Notes: generated by a model not told the origin, from the sequence alone. A DNA stretch of 8,806 bases from Thermoleophilia bacterium (GCA_025964465.1 JAOPYS010000453.1:1-8806), one strand, 5' to 3'; counted from the stretch's first letter, positions 1 to 7,660 are shown. A program made the numbers and translations.

Positions 1-1154
1 TCGCGGCGCGTGCCGGTGCCGCCAGCGATGTTGATCGCCGGGAAGATGCGCTTGTCCGCGAGCTTGCGGTCGAGCCGCAGCTCCATGTTGCCGGTGCCCT
101 TGAACTCCTCGAAGATGACCTGGTCCATCGTGGAGCCGGTGTCCACCAGCGCGGTGGCGAGGATGGTCAGGGAGCCGCCGTTCTCGATGTTGCGCGCCGC
201 CCCGAAGAACTTCTTCGGCGGGTACAGCGCGCCTGCGTCGACACCACCGGAGAGGATCTTGCCGCTCGCCGGGGCGCCGAGGTTGTAGGCACGGGCGAGG
301 CGCGTGATCGAGTCGAGCAGGACGACGACGTCCGTGCCCAGCTCCACGAGGCGCTTGCAGCGGTCGAGCACGAGCTCGGTGACCTGGATGTGGTTGGTCG
401 CATGCTGGTCGAAGGTCGAGTACACGACCTCGCCCTTCACGGTGCGCTGCATCTCGGTGACTTCCTCGGGGCGCTCGTCCACCAGCAGGCAGATGATGTG
501 CGTCTCGGGGTTGTTCTCGGCGATCGAGTCGGCGATGGCCTTGAGCACCATCGTCTTGCCGGCCTTCGGCGGCGACACGATCATCCCGCGCTGGCCCTTG
601 CCGATCGGCGCGACCAGGTCGATGACGCGGGCGGTGAGCCCGGCGACGCGGCCGATGTTGCTCTCCGTCTCGAGCCGCAGGCGCTCGTCGGCGAACAGGG
701 GCGTGAGGTTCTCGAACCGGGCCCGGTGCATCATCTCGGTCGGGCTGGCCGAGTTGACCGTGTAGATCTTGGCCAGCGCCGGGAACTTGTCCGTCGCCTT
801 CTGCTCACGGATCTCGCCCTGGATCCAGTCGCCGCGCCGCAGCCGGAACTGCTTGATCAGCTGCTGCGAGACGTACACGTCCTGCGGCGTCGAGTTGTAG
901 TTCTTGCCGCGCAGGAACCCGAAGCCGTCGGGCAGCACGTCGAGCACGCCCTCACGCTCGAGCGCGCCCACGAGGCGCTGGTGGCGGTGCCAGATCGTCT
1001 CGACGAGCTCTTCCTTGGCCATCGAGCGATAGCCCTCGATGTCCTTCTCCTCGGCCACCGACCACAGCTCGGCCAGGTGCGCCTTGTCGAGCTGGATCTT
1101 CGCCTCTTCGGCTTCGAATTCGTCGTTGACGTCGTACTCGAGCAGCATGTTCAT
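1..1154 (-). CDS. rho: Transcription termination factor Rho (3' end cut by window edge)
   Basis: Rho is a hexameric RNA-dependent ATPase/translocase that ends transcription of untranslated RNA. The 384 visible residues show the family in order: a short N-terminal helical region (about 1-65); an OB-fold RNA-binding domain with the DGFGFLR motif (76-82); Walker A PPKAGKT (195-201); DERPEEVTEM with the catalytic Glu (226-235); Walker B ending VVVLLDSITRLARAYN (276-291); and the Q-loop LSGGVDAGAL (301-310). The last visible residues are GTGTRR, so roughly 35-40 C-terminal residues lie off the left edge, giving a total near 420. Classical actinobacterial Rho carries a long basic insertion before the OB-fold; this one does not. 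The start is the ATG at 1154: GGAGG lies 11 nt upstream, and a second in-frame ATG at 1148 is further from it. The gene is divergent from the metallopeptidase gene. Identification is firm. Confidence 0.97.
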   Translation of the reverse strand, partial: MNMLLEYDVNDEFEAEEAKIQLDKAHLAELWSVAEEKDIEGYRSMAKEELVETIWHRHQRLVGALEREGVLDVLPDGFGFLRGKNYNSTPQDVYVSQQLIKQFRLRRGDWIQGEIREQKATDKFPALAKIYTVNSASPTEMMHRARFENLTPLFADERLRLETESNIGRVAGLTARVIDLVAPIGKGQRGMIVSPPKAGKTMVLKAIADSIAENNPETHIICLLVDERPEEVTEMQRTVKGEVVYSTFDQHATNHIQVTELVLDRCKRLVELGTDVVVLLDSITRLARAYNLGAPASGKILSGGVDAGALYPPKKFFGAARNIENGGSLTILATALVDTGSTMDQVIFEEFKGTGNMELRLDRKLADKRIFPAINIAGGTGTRR

Positions 1155-1165
1155 GCGTGCAGGTA

Positions 1166-1170
1166 CCTCC
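1166..1170 (-). promoter_or_regulatory. Ribosome binding site of rho
   Basis: GGAGG on the minus strand lies 11 nt before the ATG at 1154 and 17 nt before the in-frame ATG at 1148. The spacing is a little long but favours the upstream ATG as the start of Rho. Confidence 0.6.
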
Positions 1171-1228
1171 GCTGGGAAAATTGGGCCCGGCCGCACGGAA
1201 CCAGAAGGCGGTGCGCGACGGGTGCGGA

Positions 1229-1246
1229 TCCACCGGAATCGGTGGA
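1229..1246 (-). repeat. Perfect 7-bp hairpin in the rho leader
   Basis: TCCACCG and CGGTGGA form a perfect 7-bp stem around a 4-nt loop. If rho starts from the promoter called at 1317-1345, the hairpin lies in its untranslated leader, about 75 nt before the start codon. No U-tract follows, so it is not a classical intrinsic terminator. A role in leader folding or Rho autoregulation is inference. In G+C-rich DNA a stem this short can arise by chance. Confidence 0.4.
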
Positions 1247-1316
1247 GATGGAAGGCCGCCGGCGTGCCCGCTGCCAACGTGGCGGCGGTGGTCCCTCTGC
1301 CGGGCGACCTGCGCTC

Positions 1317-1345
1317 ACTATACCGCACGATCCGGACGGCGTGGA
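1317..1345 (-). promoter_or_regulatory. Probable sigma-70-type promoter of rho
   Basis: On the minus strand TATAGT (1322-1317) matches the -10 consensus TATAAT at five of six bases and stands out in very G+C-rich DNA. At a 17-bp spacing, the -35 position reads TCCACG (1345-1340), which matches TTGACA at only three positions. Transcription would begin near 1310, giving a leader of about 155 nt before the rho ATG. The same A/T patch reads TATACC on the plus strand, so it could also serve the divergent gene, but no good plus-strand -35 was found. Confidence 0.5.
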
Positions 1346-1433
1346 GATCCGTCGGCACGGCCCCTCCCCCCACACGTTGCAACCCGGCTCGCCCCACGGC
1401 CGACGTACCGGGTAGGGGAAGTCGCACGGGTCC

Positions 1434-1440
1434 GGGGGGA
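1434..1440 (+). promoter_or_regulatory. Ribosome binding site deciding the GTG start at 1446
   Basis: GGGGGGA lies 5 nt before the GTG at 1446. An in-frame TAG at 1413-1415 closes the frame upstream and no other start codon lies between, so this purine run supports GTG 1446 as the start of the metallopeptidase gene. Confidence 0.5.
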
Positions 1441-1445
1441 ACCAC

Positions 1446-3101
1446 GTGACGGAGGGCATCGGCACAGGTCGCAGGATCGACCTCGGCGCGGCGATCGCGC
1501 CCGAGGGTCGTGCGCTGGCGCCCCACACCGTGTCGCTCGTGGAATCCGACGCCGCGGCCCACGACCGGCTCGTGCACGCGGCCTACACGACGCTCGGCGA
1601 ACCCGGCGACCGACCCCTCGACCCGTGGAGCGAGCTCGCACGGATGAAGGCGGTCGACCGAGCCGCCGGGACCCCGGCGGAGCGAGCCCCTGCCACGCAG
1701 GCATTGCTTGCCCGCGGAGCGGACTCGCTGCGCGTGGACCTCGGCTCGACGGTGGTGCTCCCGCAGCACCCCTTCGACCCCGAGCTGTGGACCGTCACCG
1801 GGGTCGGCGGGACGGACGGGGTCCAGCTCCACCGCGCCATCGACGGGGCCGTCCAGCACCGGTCGGTCCAGTGGCCCGAGCTGCTCTCGGCGAACCCCTC
1901 CCTCGCGGAGCACTGGCGCGGGCACGGCCCGATCGTCGCCCGACTGCGCGAGATGCGACCACCGGCGGGTGCACCACCATCACAGGTGGACCTGTTCGAG
2001 CTGCACCAGGTGTCGACGCCTCCGGGCGAGCGGTTGATGGAGGTCGTGCTGCCGGGCGCGCCGGAGCGACCAGAGCTCGTGGTCCGGTCGGGTACGTGGT
2101 CGGACCTCGCCGGGCGGCTCGGCCTGGCTCGACTGCAGCCGTTGGGAGCGTTGCCCTCCGACGCCTGGAACGCCGCCAACCTCGTCAACGCCGCGACACC
2201 GACCCGTCGCATCGTGATGGCGGCCGACGCGCAGGCCTTCATCGGGCAGGCGCTGCTCGTGGGCACCGAGACGATCGACCCGGCCCATCGTGCGGCGCCC
2301 GACACGGCGCTGCTGGAGGACATCTCCCACTGGTTCGGCGAGCGCGGCCTGCCGACGTGGCGCGACCCCGCCGACGCCATGCTCCTGTCGAGCGGGGACC
2401 CCGACTCGATCGCCAACGCGTCGGCCTCCGGCCAGGCGGAGTTCGTGCGCGTGCTCACCGGGCCCCGGGACCCCGAGGAGCTGCGCGAACTGACGAGCAT
2501 CATGGACCCGGAGACGGCGCACCGGCTGTCGTCCTCGCAGGAGCTCCTCACCAGCCACTGGCGAGCCGTGCTCGCACACGAGGTCGGCCACACCGCCACC
2601 CAGCAGCTGTGGGGGATCGACGCGTCCGCCGCCCTGCGTCGCGCCGTGGAGGCGCAGGACCTGCCGACCGTGGCGCGACTCGCGGAGCACGACATCGCCG
2701 GCGAGGCGTTCAGCGACCTGTTCGGCGCGGCCTACACCGACAGCGCGAGCGTCGGTGCCCGCGAGCTGGGGCTGCTGGGCGAGGGGTCCGAGGACCTGGA
2801 CGCGCTCCGCGCGACGATCGCACGGGCCGGCCGCGAACTCGACGTGCACGTCGGGACACAGCTCCTGACCAAGCCGATGCTCGCCGTGCAGGATGCGCAC
2901 GGATCGGAAGCGATGGCGGACGTGGCGGCGAGCGCCGCCAAGCAGCTCGGCGCGATGCTCGGGCGCGGGGAGATCGAGGCGATCGACCTGCCCGTCGCGG
3001 CCACAGCGCTGCGCGATGCGGCAGCAATGCGATGGGGCCTCGAGGACGGGCTCGTGCAGGGCCTCACCAAGGCGTGGCAGGGCCTGCGACTGCTGCGCTG
3101 A
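1446..3101 (+). CDS. Thermolysin-like (M4-type gluzincin) metallopeptidase-domain protein without signal peptide
   Basis: Probable zinc-dependent endopeptidase of 551 residues. The C-terminal half shows gluzincin elements in order: HEVGH (378-382, two zinc-binding His and the catalytic Glu); GEAFSDLFG (419-427), matching the thermolysin NEAISDIFG segment, with E420 as third ligand and D424 as supporting Asp; DVH (466-468), like the His231 segment of thermolysin; AAAMRWG (525-531), like its ATDLYG; and KAWQGL (542-547), like its final helix. The HExxH-to-Glu gap is 37 residues against 19 in thermolysin, and I see no NAFW-type substrate motif. Residues about 97-145 look like a small beta-barrel; the rest of the N-terminal half is unrecognised. 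There is no signal peptide or membrane segment, unlike typical secreted M4 enzymes, so it is cytoplasmic or exported by another route. The family call is inferred from motifs. It is divergent from rho and convergent with the LamG gene. Confidence 0.75.
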   Translation: MTEGIGTGRRIDLGAAIAPEGRALAPHTVSLVESDAAAHDRLVHAAYTTLGEPGDRPLDPWSELARMKAVDRAAGTPAERAPATQALLARGADSLRVDLGSTVVLPQHPFDPELWTVTGVGGTDGVQLHRAIDGAVQHRSVQWPELLSANPSLAEHWRGHGPIVARLREMRPPAGAPPSQVDLFELHQVSTPPGERLMEVVLPGAPERPELVVRSGTWSDLAGRLGLARLQPLGALPSDAWNAANLVNAATPTRRIVMAADAQAFIGQALLVGTETIDPAHRAAPDTALLEDISHWFGERGLPTWRDPADAMLLSSGDPDSIANASASGQAEFVRVLTGPRDPEELRELTSIMDPETAHRLSSSQELLTSHWRAVLAHEVGHTATQQLWGIDASAALRRAVEAQDLPTVARLAEHDIAGEAFSDLFGAAYTDSASVGARELGLLGEGSEDLDALRATIARAGRELDVHVGTQLLTKPMLAVQDAHGSEAMADVAASAAKQLGAMLGRGEIEAIDLPVAATALRDAAAMRWGLEDGLVQGLTKAWQGLRLLR

Positions 3102-3116
3102 GGCGTGCTCGCGCAG

Positions 3117-6100
3117 TCACGGGTTCGCGACGGCAGTGATGATCAGCGTGCTCGCGTAGCGGCCGGGCGGCTGGTTCGGCGGCGGGTTCGCGCGATAGGA
3201 CCACGTGATGGTGTCGGGCGTCGCGTTCGCCGCGGTGGTGCTCGCCAAGGTCGTCGGGTTCGTCGTCGCGGGGCCCACGTACTTGAGGTTGCCGACGTCC
3301 GTCGCGACCGTGCCGGTGCCCCACCGCGCCGCCGACCGACCGGGTGCCGACAGCACCGTCACGCCGAAGCCGCTGCCCGCCAACGGTGCCCATGGTGCCG
3401 GGGTGTTGCTGTCCGGGCTCGGGAAGCTCGGCAGGACCTGCAGCCCGTCGTCGACGGGCCCGGCTTCGCGCAGCAGCAGCGAGTACCCGCTGATGTTGTT
3501 CGTCGAGACGGTCGCGCTCGACTGCGCGGTCGAATCCGTCCCGCTCAGGACCCGTCCGAGCGACGCCGTGGGCAGCGACACCGCGACGGTGATCGCCGGC
3601 ACGGTCTCGAACCAGTCCGCGGTGCTCCAGACACCACCGTTGAAGCGCGCGCGCGTGTAGTACCGCGCGTCCGAGCGCAGCAGGTCGCCGGTCGACCCGC
3701 CGTACACGACGTCAGGGCAGCGCTGGCCCGCGTTGCACGTGGGGGTCCCCGACCAGGTCGTGCCGGCGCCGCCGGAGTCCCACAGCGTCGTGAAGTGCGG
3801 CAACATCGTGTGGTAGTAGCCACGGATCGCATCGCCGGACCGCGCGACGCCCGAGATGCGCAGCTCGTCGACGAGCCCCGCCAGCTGCTGCCCCGTGCCC
3901 GTGACGTCGCGCCCCACCCAGGTCGATGCGGACGACGTGACCGGGGTGCCACCCTCGGCCGAGCCCTGGACGATGTTGCCATCGATGTAGAGCTTGCCCT
4001 TGCCGTCCGAGTCCACGGCGAAGGCGACGTAGTGCCAGCCACCGTCCGCGAGCTCGCCACCCGAGCTGGTCACCGTCTCGAACCAGCCCCCGTCGTCGAA
4101 CCCTGCCGTGACGCTCCCCTTGTCCGAGCCGGTGCAGTCGACGGTGATCGAGTAGTTGCGGTCGGAGCTGGCCGGCACTGCCGACTTCGCGATGAGCGGC
4201 TGCGTCGCGTGCGCGGGGTTGGTGTCCCCGTCGCATGCGGTGATCTTCGTCCAGAGGTCGACGGTGTACGTCGTCAGCGGGCGCGACGGGATGGTGGCGT
4301 ACCCACCGGTGCCGGGGAGCGAGAGCGCGCTGCCGAACCGCCCGGAGCCGGTGAACGTCGCCGGGGCCGTGGCCACTGCCGTCCCGATGCCGCCTGCGAC
4401 CGTGTCGGTGCCGGCACCGTTGAAGTTCCACAACCCGGCGACGTCGTCGAGCGTGTCGTTGAACACCTGCTCCTGGTACTGCGTGATGCCGACCGAGGCA
4501 CGGTTCACCCACGAGAAGTGCGGCGTCGTCGTGGTGGTGACGCCGTGCGTGGCGCTCGTCTGGCTCGACCCGTCCGCCGTGAACAGGTTGGTCGGTGCGC
4601 CCGCACCGTTCGCGCACGCCCCGCTGATGGTCCACCCGGCGTTGTTGCCGCCATTGACCGTGTTGGTGGCGGTGCGGGCGGTGACCGCGTTGGAGTCGGT
4701 GATCACCGCGTACTGGACGCTGGCCGAGCCCGTGACGTTGAGGTTCGCGCGCGTCCCCGGGCTGGTCGACGCCAGCTGCACCTGGTTGGTACAGCTCGAC
4801 CCCACCGCGGTCAGCGCACCGGCGACGGTGGTCGTGGTGGCCGTCGGGAACCGCACGAGCTTGCCCGGGGCGATGGAGAGGTCGTTGAGGGTGAGCGCCG
4901 AGGTGCCACCGATGTCCGTCCTCGATGACGGGTCGGTCAGCGTGAGCTTGCCGTTGTCGTGCAGGAACGTCCCGTTGACCGTGAGGTCTCCGGCGAGCGT
5001 CCACGGCACGTCCTTCGGCGCGCGGACGCGGCCGGTCGACGTCACGGTCATGTCGCCGCCGACGCGCATCGCGCGCTGGCTGATGCGGTCGTCGAAGGTG
5101 GTGGTGCCCGGGTCACCCGCACGGCCGACGACGAGCTTACCGCTCACCACGAGCGGTGCGGCGCCGTGACCGAGGTTCACGCGGACGGTCGTGGCCGACG
5201 TGGTGGTGTTCATGAGGGCGCCGTCGTAGTCGAAGAGCATGTTGGTGACGTCACCCCCGTTGGTACCCTGGCGGACGGCGACGATCATCGACCCGTCGCC
5301 GCCCTCGTTGTCACTCTCGAGGTAGAGGTCGCGCGCGGAGTCGAGCTGCGTACCGCCCGAGTTCCACGTGACGCGGCCGGCCGTCCCCCACGTCGTGTCC
5401 GGCGCCAGGTCCATGGCTCCGAACCGCAGGAGCGCGACGTCGCCACCGTTGGACGGCACGTCCCCGACCACGGTGATGGACGGGCCGATCGCCTCGATCC
5501 CCCACGCGTTGTCCGCGCCGGCACCGGAGTCGTAGGTCGTCGCGGCCTGCAGGTACCCGTCGTTGGAGAGCCGCTGCACGACCATGTCGCCGCCGTTGGT
5601 GCTGCTGGTGCCGGCGATGCACAGGTTCGCGTCGACGTCACACATCACGCCGGAGGTCGAGGTGTCGACGGTGCTCGTCCCCGAATCCCACGTGTAGGTG
5701 CCTCCGCCCGAGAAGCTCGTGTCCCACGTAGGGGTGGGCGTGGACGTTCCGTTCACCTTGCGGACCGCGATGTCGCCACCCGCGCTGCCCGTGCTGCCGC
5801 CGACGTACAGGCTCCCCTGGTCGGCCACCATCCAGTTCAGGGTGTCGGTGCCGGCGCCTCCCCACGGCAGCGTGTTGAGCAGCGCACCGGTGGTCGCGTC
5901 GTACTGCTGCACTGCCCAGTCCTGGCCCGTCGACGCCGACCCCACGGTGCCGGCCACCCAGAGGTACCCGTCCGCCACGCGCACGGCGCGAGCCGCGTCG
6001 ATGCTCGTGCCGGCTGCGGAGTTGTAGGTCACCATGCCGGAGGTGCCGAACGACGCGACCGGAACCCCCGTCACGTCGTCGTACGCCCGGATGGCCCAGT

Positions 6101-7598
6101 CGCCGGAGTTGGTCCCGCGCTGGCCGACCACGTAGTCGACGCTGCGGTTGGCGATCCAGCCCGACGCGGCGTCGTAGGCCACGTCCGCGTTGGTACCGCC
6201 GGAGTTCCACGTCGTGCGCCCCGTGCCGGCGAACCCCGTCGCCAGGTTGCCGTCCCAGTCGACGCGCTGGACGAACCAGTCGCCTCCGTTCGTCGGCTGG
6301 TTGCCGACCGTGATGAAGCCGTTGTCGGTGATCCGGACGCGGGCCGGGACATCGGTGTTCGTGCCGGCCGAGTTGTAGGCCGGCGTGATGCCGGTGCCGG
6401 CGGTCGCCCACGGCGTCCGGGTGTACGCGTTGGTGACGGTGAGGGACCCGAGCACGAACGAGCCCTCGTTGCCCCACCAGCGCGTCCCCAGTTCGACGTA
6501 GGGGCGGTCGGCGGCCACGGTGACGTCGGCCGCAGGCAGCAGCACCTGGCCGCCGCCGTTGATCCCGGCCGGCGCGGAGATCGTCTCGGGGGAGTCGCCG
6601 CGCAACGTCGAGAACGCGCCGACGAACAGGTTCTTGCCGACGGCGATGTTGGGGTGCCAGCGAGTGGTGTCGACGGTCACGGGCTCGGGGGTGAACCACG
6701 AGCCGACGCTCATCCAGCTCTGGGTCGAGAGGGTCTGTCCGAGCGCGGTGCCGAGGTGCGCCGTCGCGCCCTTCTGCGTGCCACCGAAGACCAGCCAGCC
6801 GTAGGTCGCCGCGGTCTCCACCTCGATGTCGCGGTCGAAGGCGAACAGCGTCAGCTGCCACGAGTTCGACCAGCTGCCACCCGGGTCGACGCACAGCGGC
6901 CGTGCGACGCCGGGGCCCCCCGTGCACCCGCCCTCGCCGGACCCGGTGAAGCGGACGTCCGAGCACCCGTTCGTGTAGGTGCCGCTCGACGAGACGTGCA
7001 TGCTCGTGGTGTTCAGCGAACTGCAGGTCGCGAGGGTGGCGCCGGCTCCCACGACGATACCGACGCCCGGGTCCGTCGATACCGCAGGCGGTGGCCCCGC
7101 GGCGTACGACAGCGGGATGTCGCTGTCGAGCGACTGGCTGGCCACGGAGAAGCTGCCCTCGCTGATCGTCCCGCCGCCGACCGAGGCGATCCATACGCGT
7201 CGTTGGACGAGCCGCAACCCCGTGATCGGGCTCGTGGTGTTGGCGTTGCGTACGTACGTCGCGGCGTGTGCCGCTGCCGAGTTCGTGTCCGTGAACACCG
7301 TGAGGAGCTGGCCGGCGGACGCCAGGTTGACGTTCGCGGTGAACGCGCCGGTCGTCGCGTTGCACGTGGCGTTCACCTTCGAGGCACCATCCACGAGGAT
7401 CGCGACATTGGCGGTCGTGCCGTCACAGCGGGCCCAGGCCACGGAGGTGACCTCGTCCTGCAGCGCGGTGCCGGAGACGGCGACCGTCGCAGCGCGGGCG
7501 CTCCCCGGAAGGACGAGGACGACGAACGCAGCCAACAGGGCGACGAGCCCCGACACGAGCCGGGGACGGGCAGGAGCGATGGACGACGCGGCGGGCAT
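3117..7598 (-). CDS. Large exported beta-rich protein: propeller, LamG nested in FN3-like domain
   Basis: Predicted secreted or surface protein of 1493 residues. A signal peptide is clear: Arg-containing n-region, hydrophobic core (about 15-31), cleavage after ARA (34-36). Then: Ig-like strands (37-125); an unrecognised region (126-400); seven propeller-type repeats (407-799); a beta-helix-like stretch (800-995) ending in an NNAGWTIS-type coil; first half of a fibronectin-III-like domain (about 1001-1049); a LamG/concanavalin-like domain (about 1051-1262, from GLWNFNG to DELRISGVARS); the second FN3 half (1267-1335, with LWDSG and YYTRARF); and a C-terminal beta-sandwich (1335-1493) ending TAVANP. 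There is no LPxTG signal or C-terminal membrane anchor. LamG domains often bind glycans or proteins, so an adhesion or matrix role is plausible; no enzyme active site was recognised. The ATG at 7598 is the first possible start, as an in-frame TAG lies just upstream; its SD is weak. Confidence 0.9.
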   Translation of the reverse strand: MPAASSIAPARPRLVSGLVALLAAFVVLVLPGSARAATVAVSGTALQDEVTSVAWARCDGTTANVAILVDGASKVNATCNATTGAFTANVNLASAGQLLTVFTDTNSAAAHAATYVRNANTTSPITGLRLVQRRVWIASVGGGTISEGSFSVASQSLDSDIPLSYAAGPPPAVSTDPGVGIVVGAGATLATCSSLNTTSMHVSSSGTYTNGCSDVRFTGSGEGGCTGGPGVARPLCVDPGGSWSNSWQLTLFAFDRDIEVETAATYGWLVFGGTQKGATAHLGTALGQTLSTQSWMSVGSWFTPEPVTVDTTRWHPNIAVGKNLFVGAFSTLRGDSPETISAPAGINGGGQVLLPAADVTVAADRPYVELGTRWWGNEGSFVLGSLTVTNAYTRTPWATAGTGITPAYNSAGTNTDVPARVRITDNGFITVGNQPTNGGDWFVQRVDWDGNLATGFAGTGRTTWNSGGTNADVAYDAASGWIANRSVDYVVGQRGTNSGDWAIRAYDDVTGVPVASFGTSGMVTYNSAAGTSIDAARAVRVADGYLWVAGTVGSASTGQDWAVQQYDATTGALLNTLPWGGAGTDTLNWMVADQGSLYVGGSTGSAGGDIAVRKVNGTSTPTPTWDTSFSGGGTYTWDSGTSTVDTSTSGVMCDVDANLCIAGTSSTNGGDMVVQRLSNDGYLQAATTYDSGAGADNAWGIEAIGPSITVVGDVPSNGGDVALLRFGAMDLAPDTTWGTAGRVTWNSGGTQLDSARDLYLESDNEGGDGSMIVAVRQGTNGGDVTNMLFDYDGALMNTTTSATTVRVNLGHGAAPLVVSGKLVVGRAGDPGTTTFDDRISQRAMRVGGDMTVTSTGRVRAPKDVPWTLAGDLTVNGTFLHDNGKLTLTDPSSRTDIGGTSALTLNDLSIAPGKLVRFPTATTTTVAGALTAVGSSCTNQVQLASTSPGTRANLNVTGSASVQYAVITDSNAVTARTATNTVNGGNNAGWTISGACANGAGAPTNLFTADGSSQTSATHGVTTTTTPHFSWVNRASVGITQYQEQVFNDTLDDVAGLWNFNGAGTDTVAGGIGTAVATAPATFTGSGRFGSALSLPGTGGYATIPSRPLTTYTVDLWTKITACDGDTNPAHATQPLIAKSAVPASSDRNYSITVDCTGSDKGSVTAGFDDGGWFETVTSSGGELADGGWHYVAFAVDSDGKGKLYIDGNIVQGSAEGGTPVTSSASTWVGRDVTGTGQQLAGLVDELRISGVARSGDAIRGYYHTMLPHFTTLWDSGGAGTTWSGTPTCNAGQRCPDVVYGGSTGDLLRSDARYYTRARFNGGVWSTADWFETVPAITVAVSLPTASLGRVLSGTDSTAQSSATVSTNNISGYSLLLREAGPVDDGLQVLPSFPSPDSNTPAPWAPLAGSGFGVTVLSAPGRSAARWGTGTVATDVGNLKYVGPATTNPTTLASTTAANATPDTITWSYRANPPPNQPPGRYASTLIITAVANP
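5202..6380 (-). repeat. Seven coding repeats of a predicted beta-propeller
   Basis: Seven degenerate repeats of about 50-63 residues occupy residues 407-799 of the large exported protein. Each carries a Gly-x-Asp turn, mostly NGGD, with the Asp at 440, 500, 560, 609, 671, 720 and 783. Most begin with a Y/W-N/D-S-G/A strand (408, 464, 525, 637, 689, 745). The spacing and the FGxxGR-YNS transitions resemble delta-60/DUF5122-type propeller blades. At DNA level the repeats are diverged, so they are old duplications and not a recent tandem expansion. Confidence 0.7.
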
Positions 7599-7660
7599 GC
7601 ACGACGTCTATCGTCGGTCCCGCCCCGCGGCCTGAGCAGAATCCGTGCGCGCACGTAGCG

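Noticed and set aside
390..1415. 341-codon plus-strand frame antisense to rho
   Set aside because: Rho in the opposite strand is unmistakable; this frame is its mirror and has no family features of its own.
1377..1418. TTGCAA as a -35 box for the metallopeptidase gene
   Set aside because: No acceptable -10 hexamer lies 16-18 bp downstream; the nearest TA-containing hexamers are 23 and 30 bp away.
2577..2591. HEVGH read as a DUF4157 (contractile-injection-associated) metallopeptidase motif
   Set aside because: The trailing QQ is suggestive, but the downstream GEAFSD, DVH and terminal helices fit the thermolysin layout better, and DUF4157 usually sits near the N-terminus.
1157..3139. 660-codon plus-strand frame overlapping the metallopeptidase
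   Set aside because: The translation is almost entirely Arg/Gly/Ala/Pro with no hydrophobic core pattern. The 1446-3101 frame has a complete set of thermolysin-type motifs.
3105..4928. 607-codon open frame on the plus strand
   Set aside because: It is antisense to the same gene, Arg/Ala-rich with no recognisable motif, and shares its span with the clear LamG coding frame.
4959..7658. 899-codon open frame on the plus strand
   Set aside because: It lies antisense to the 1493-residue gene and translates to monotonous Arg/Val/Gly/Asp-rich sequence with no domain. The minus strand gives a signal peptide, repeats and LamG. It is a by-product of G+C-rich third positions.
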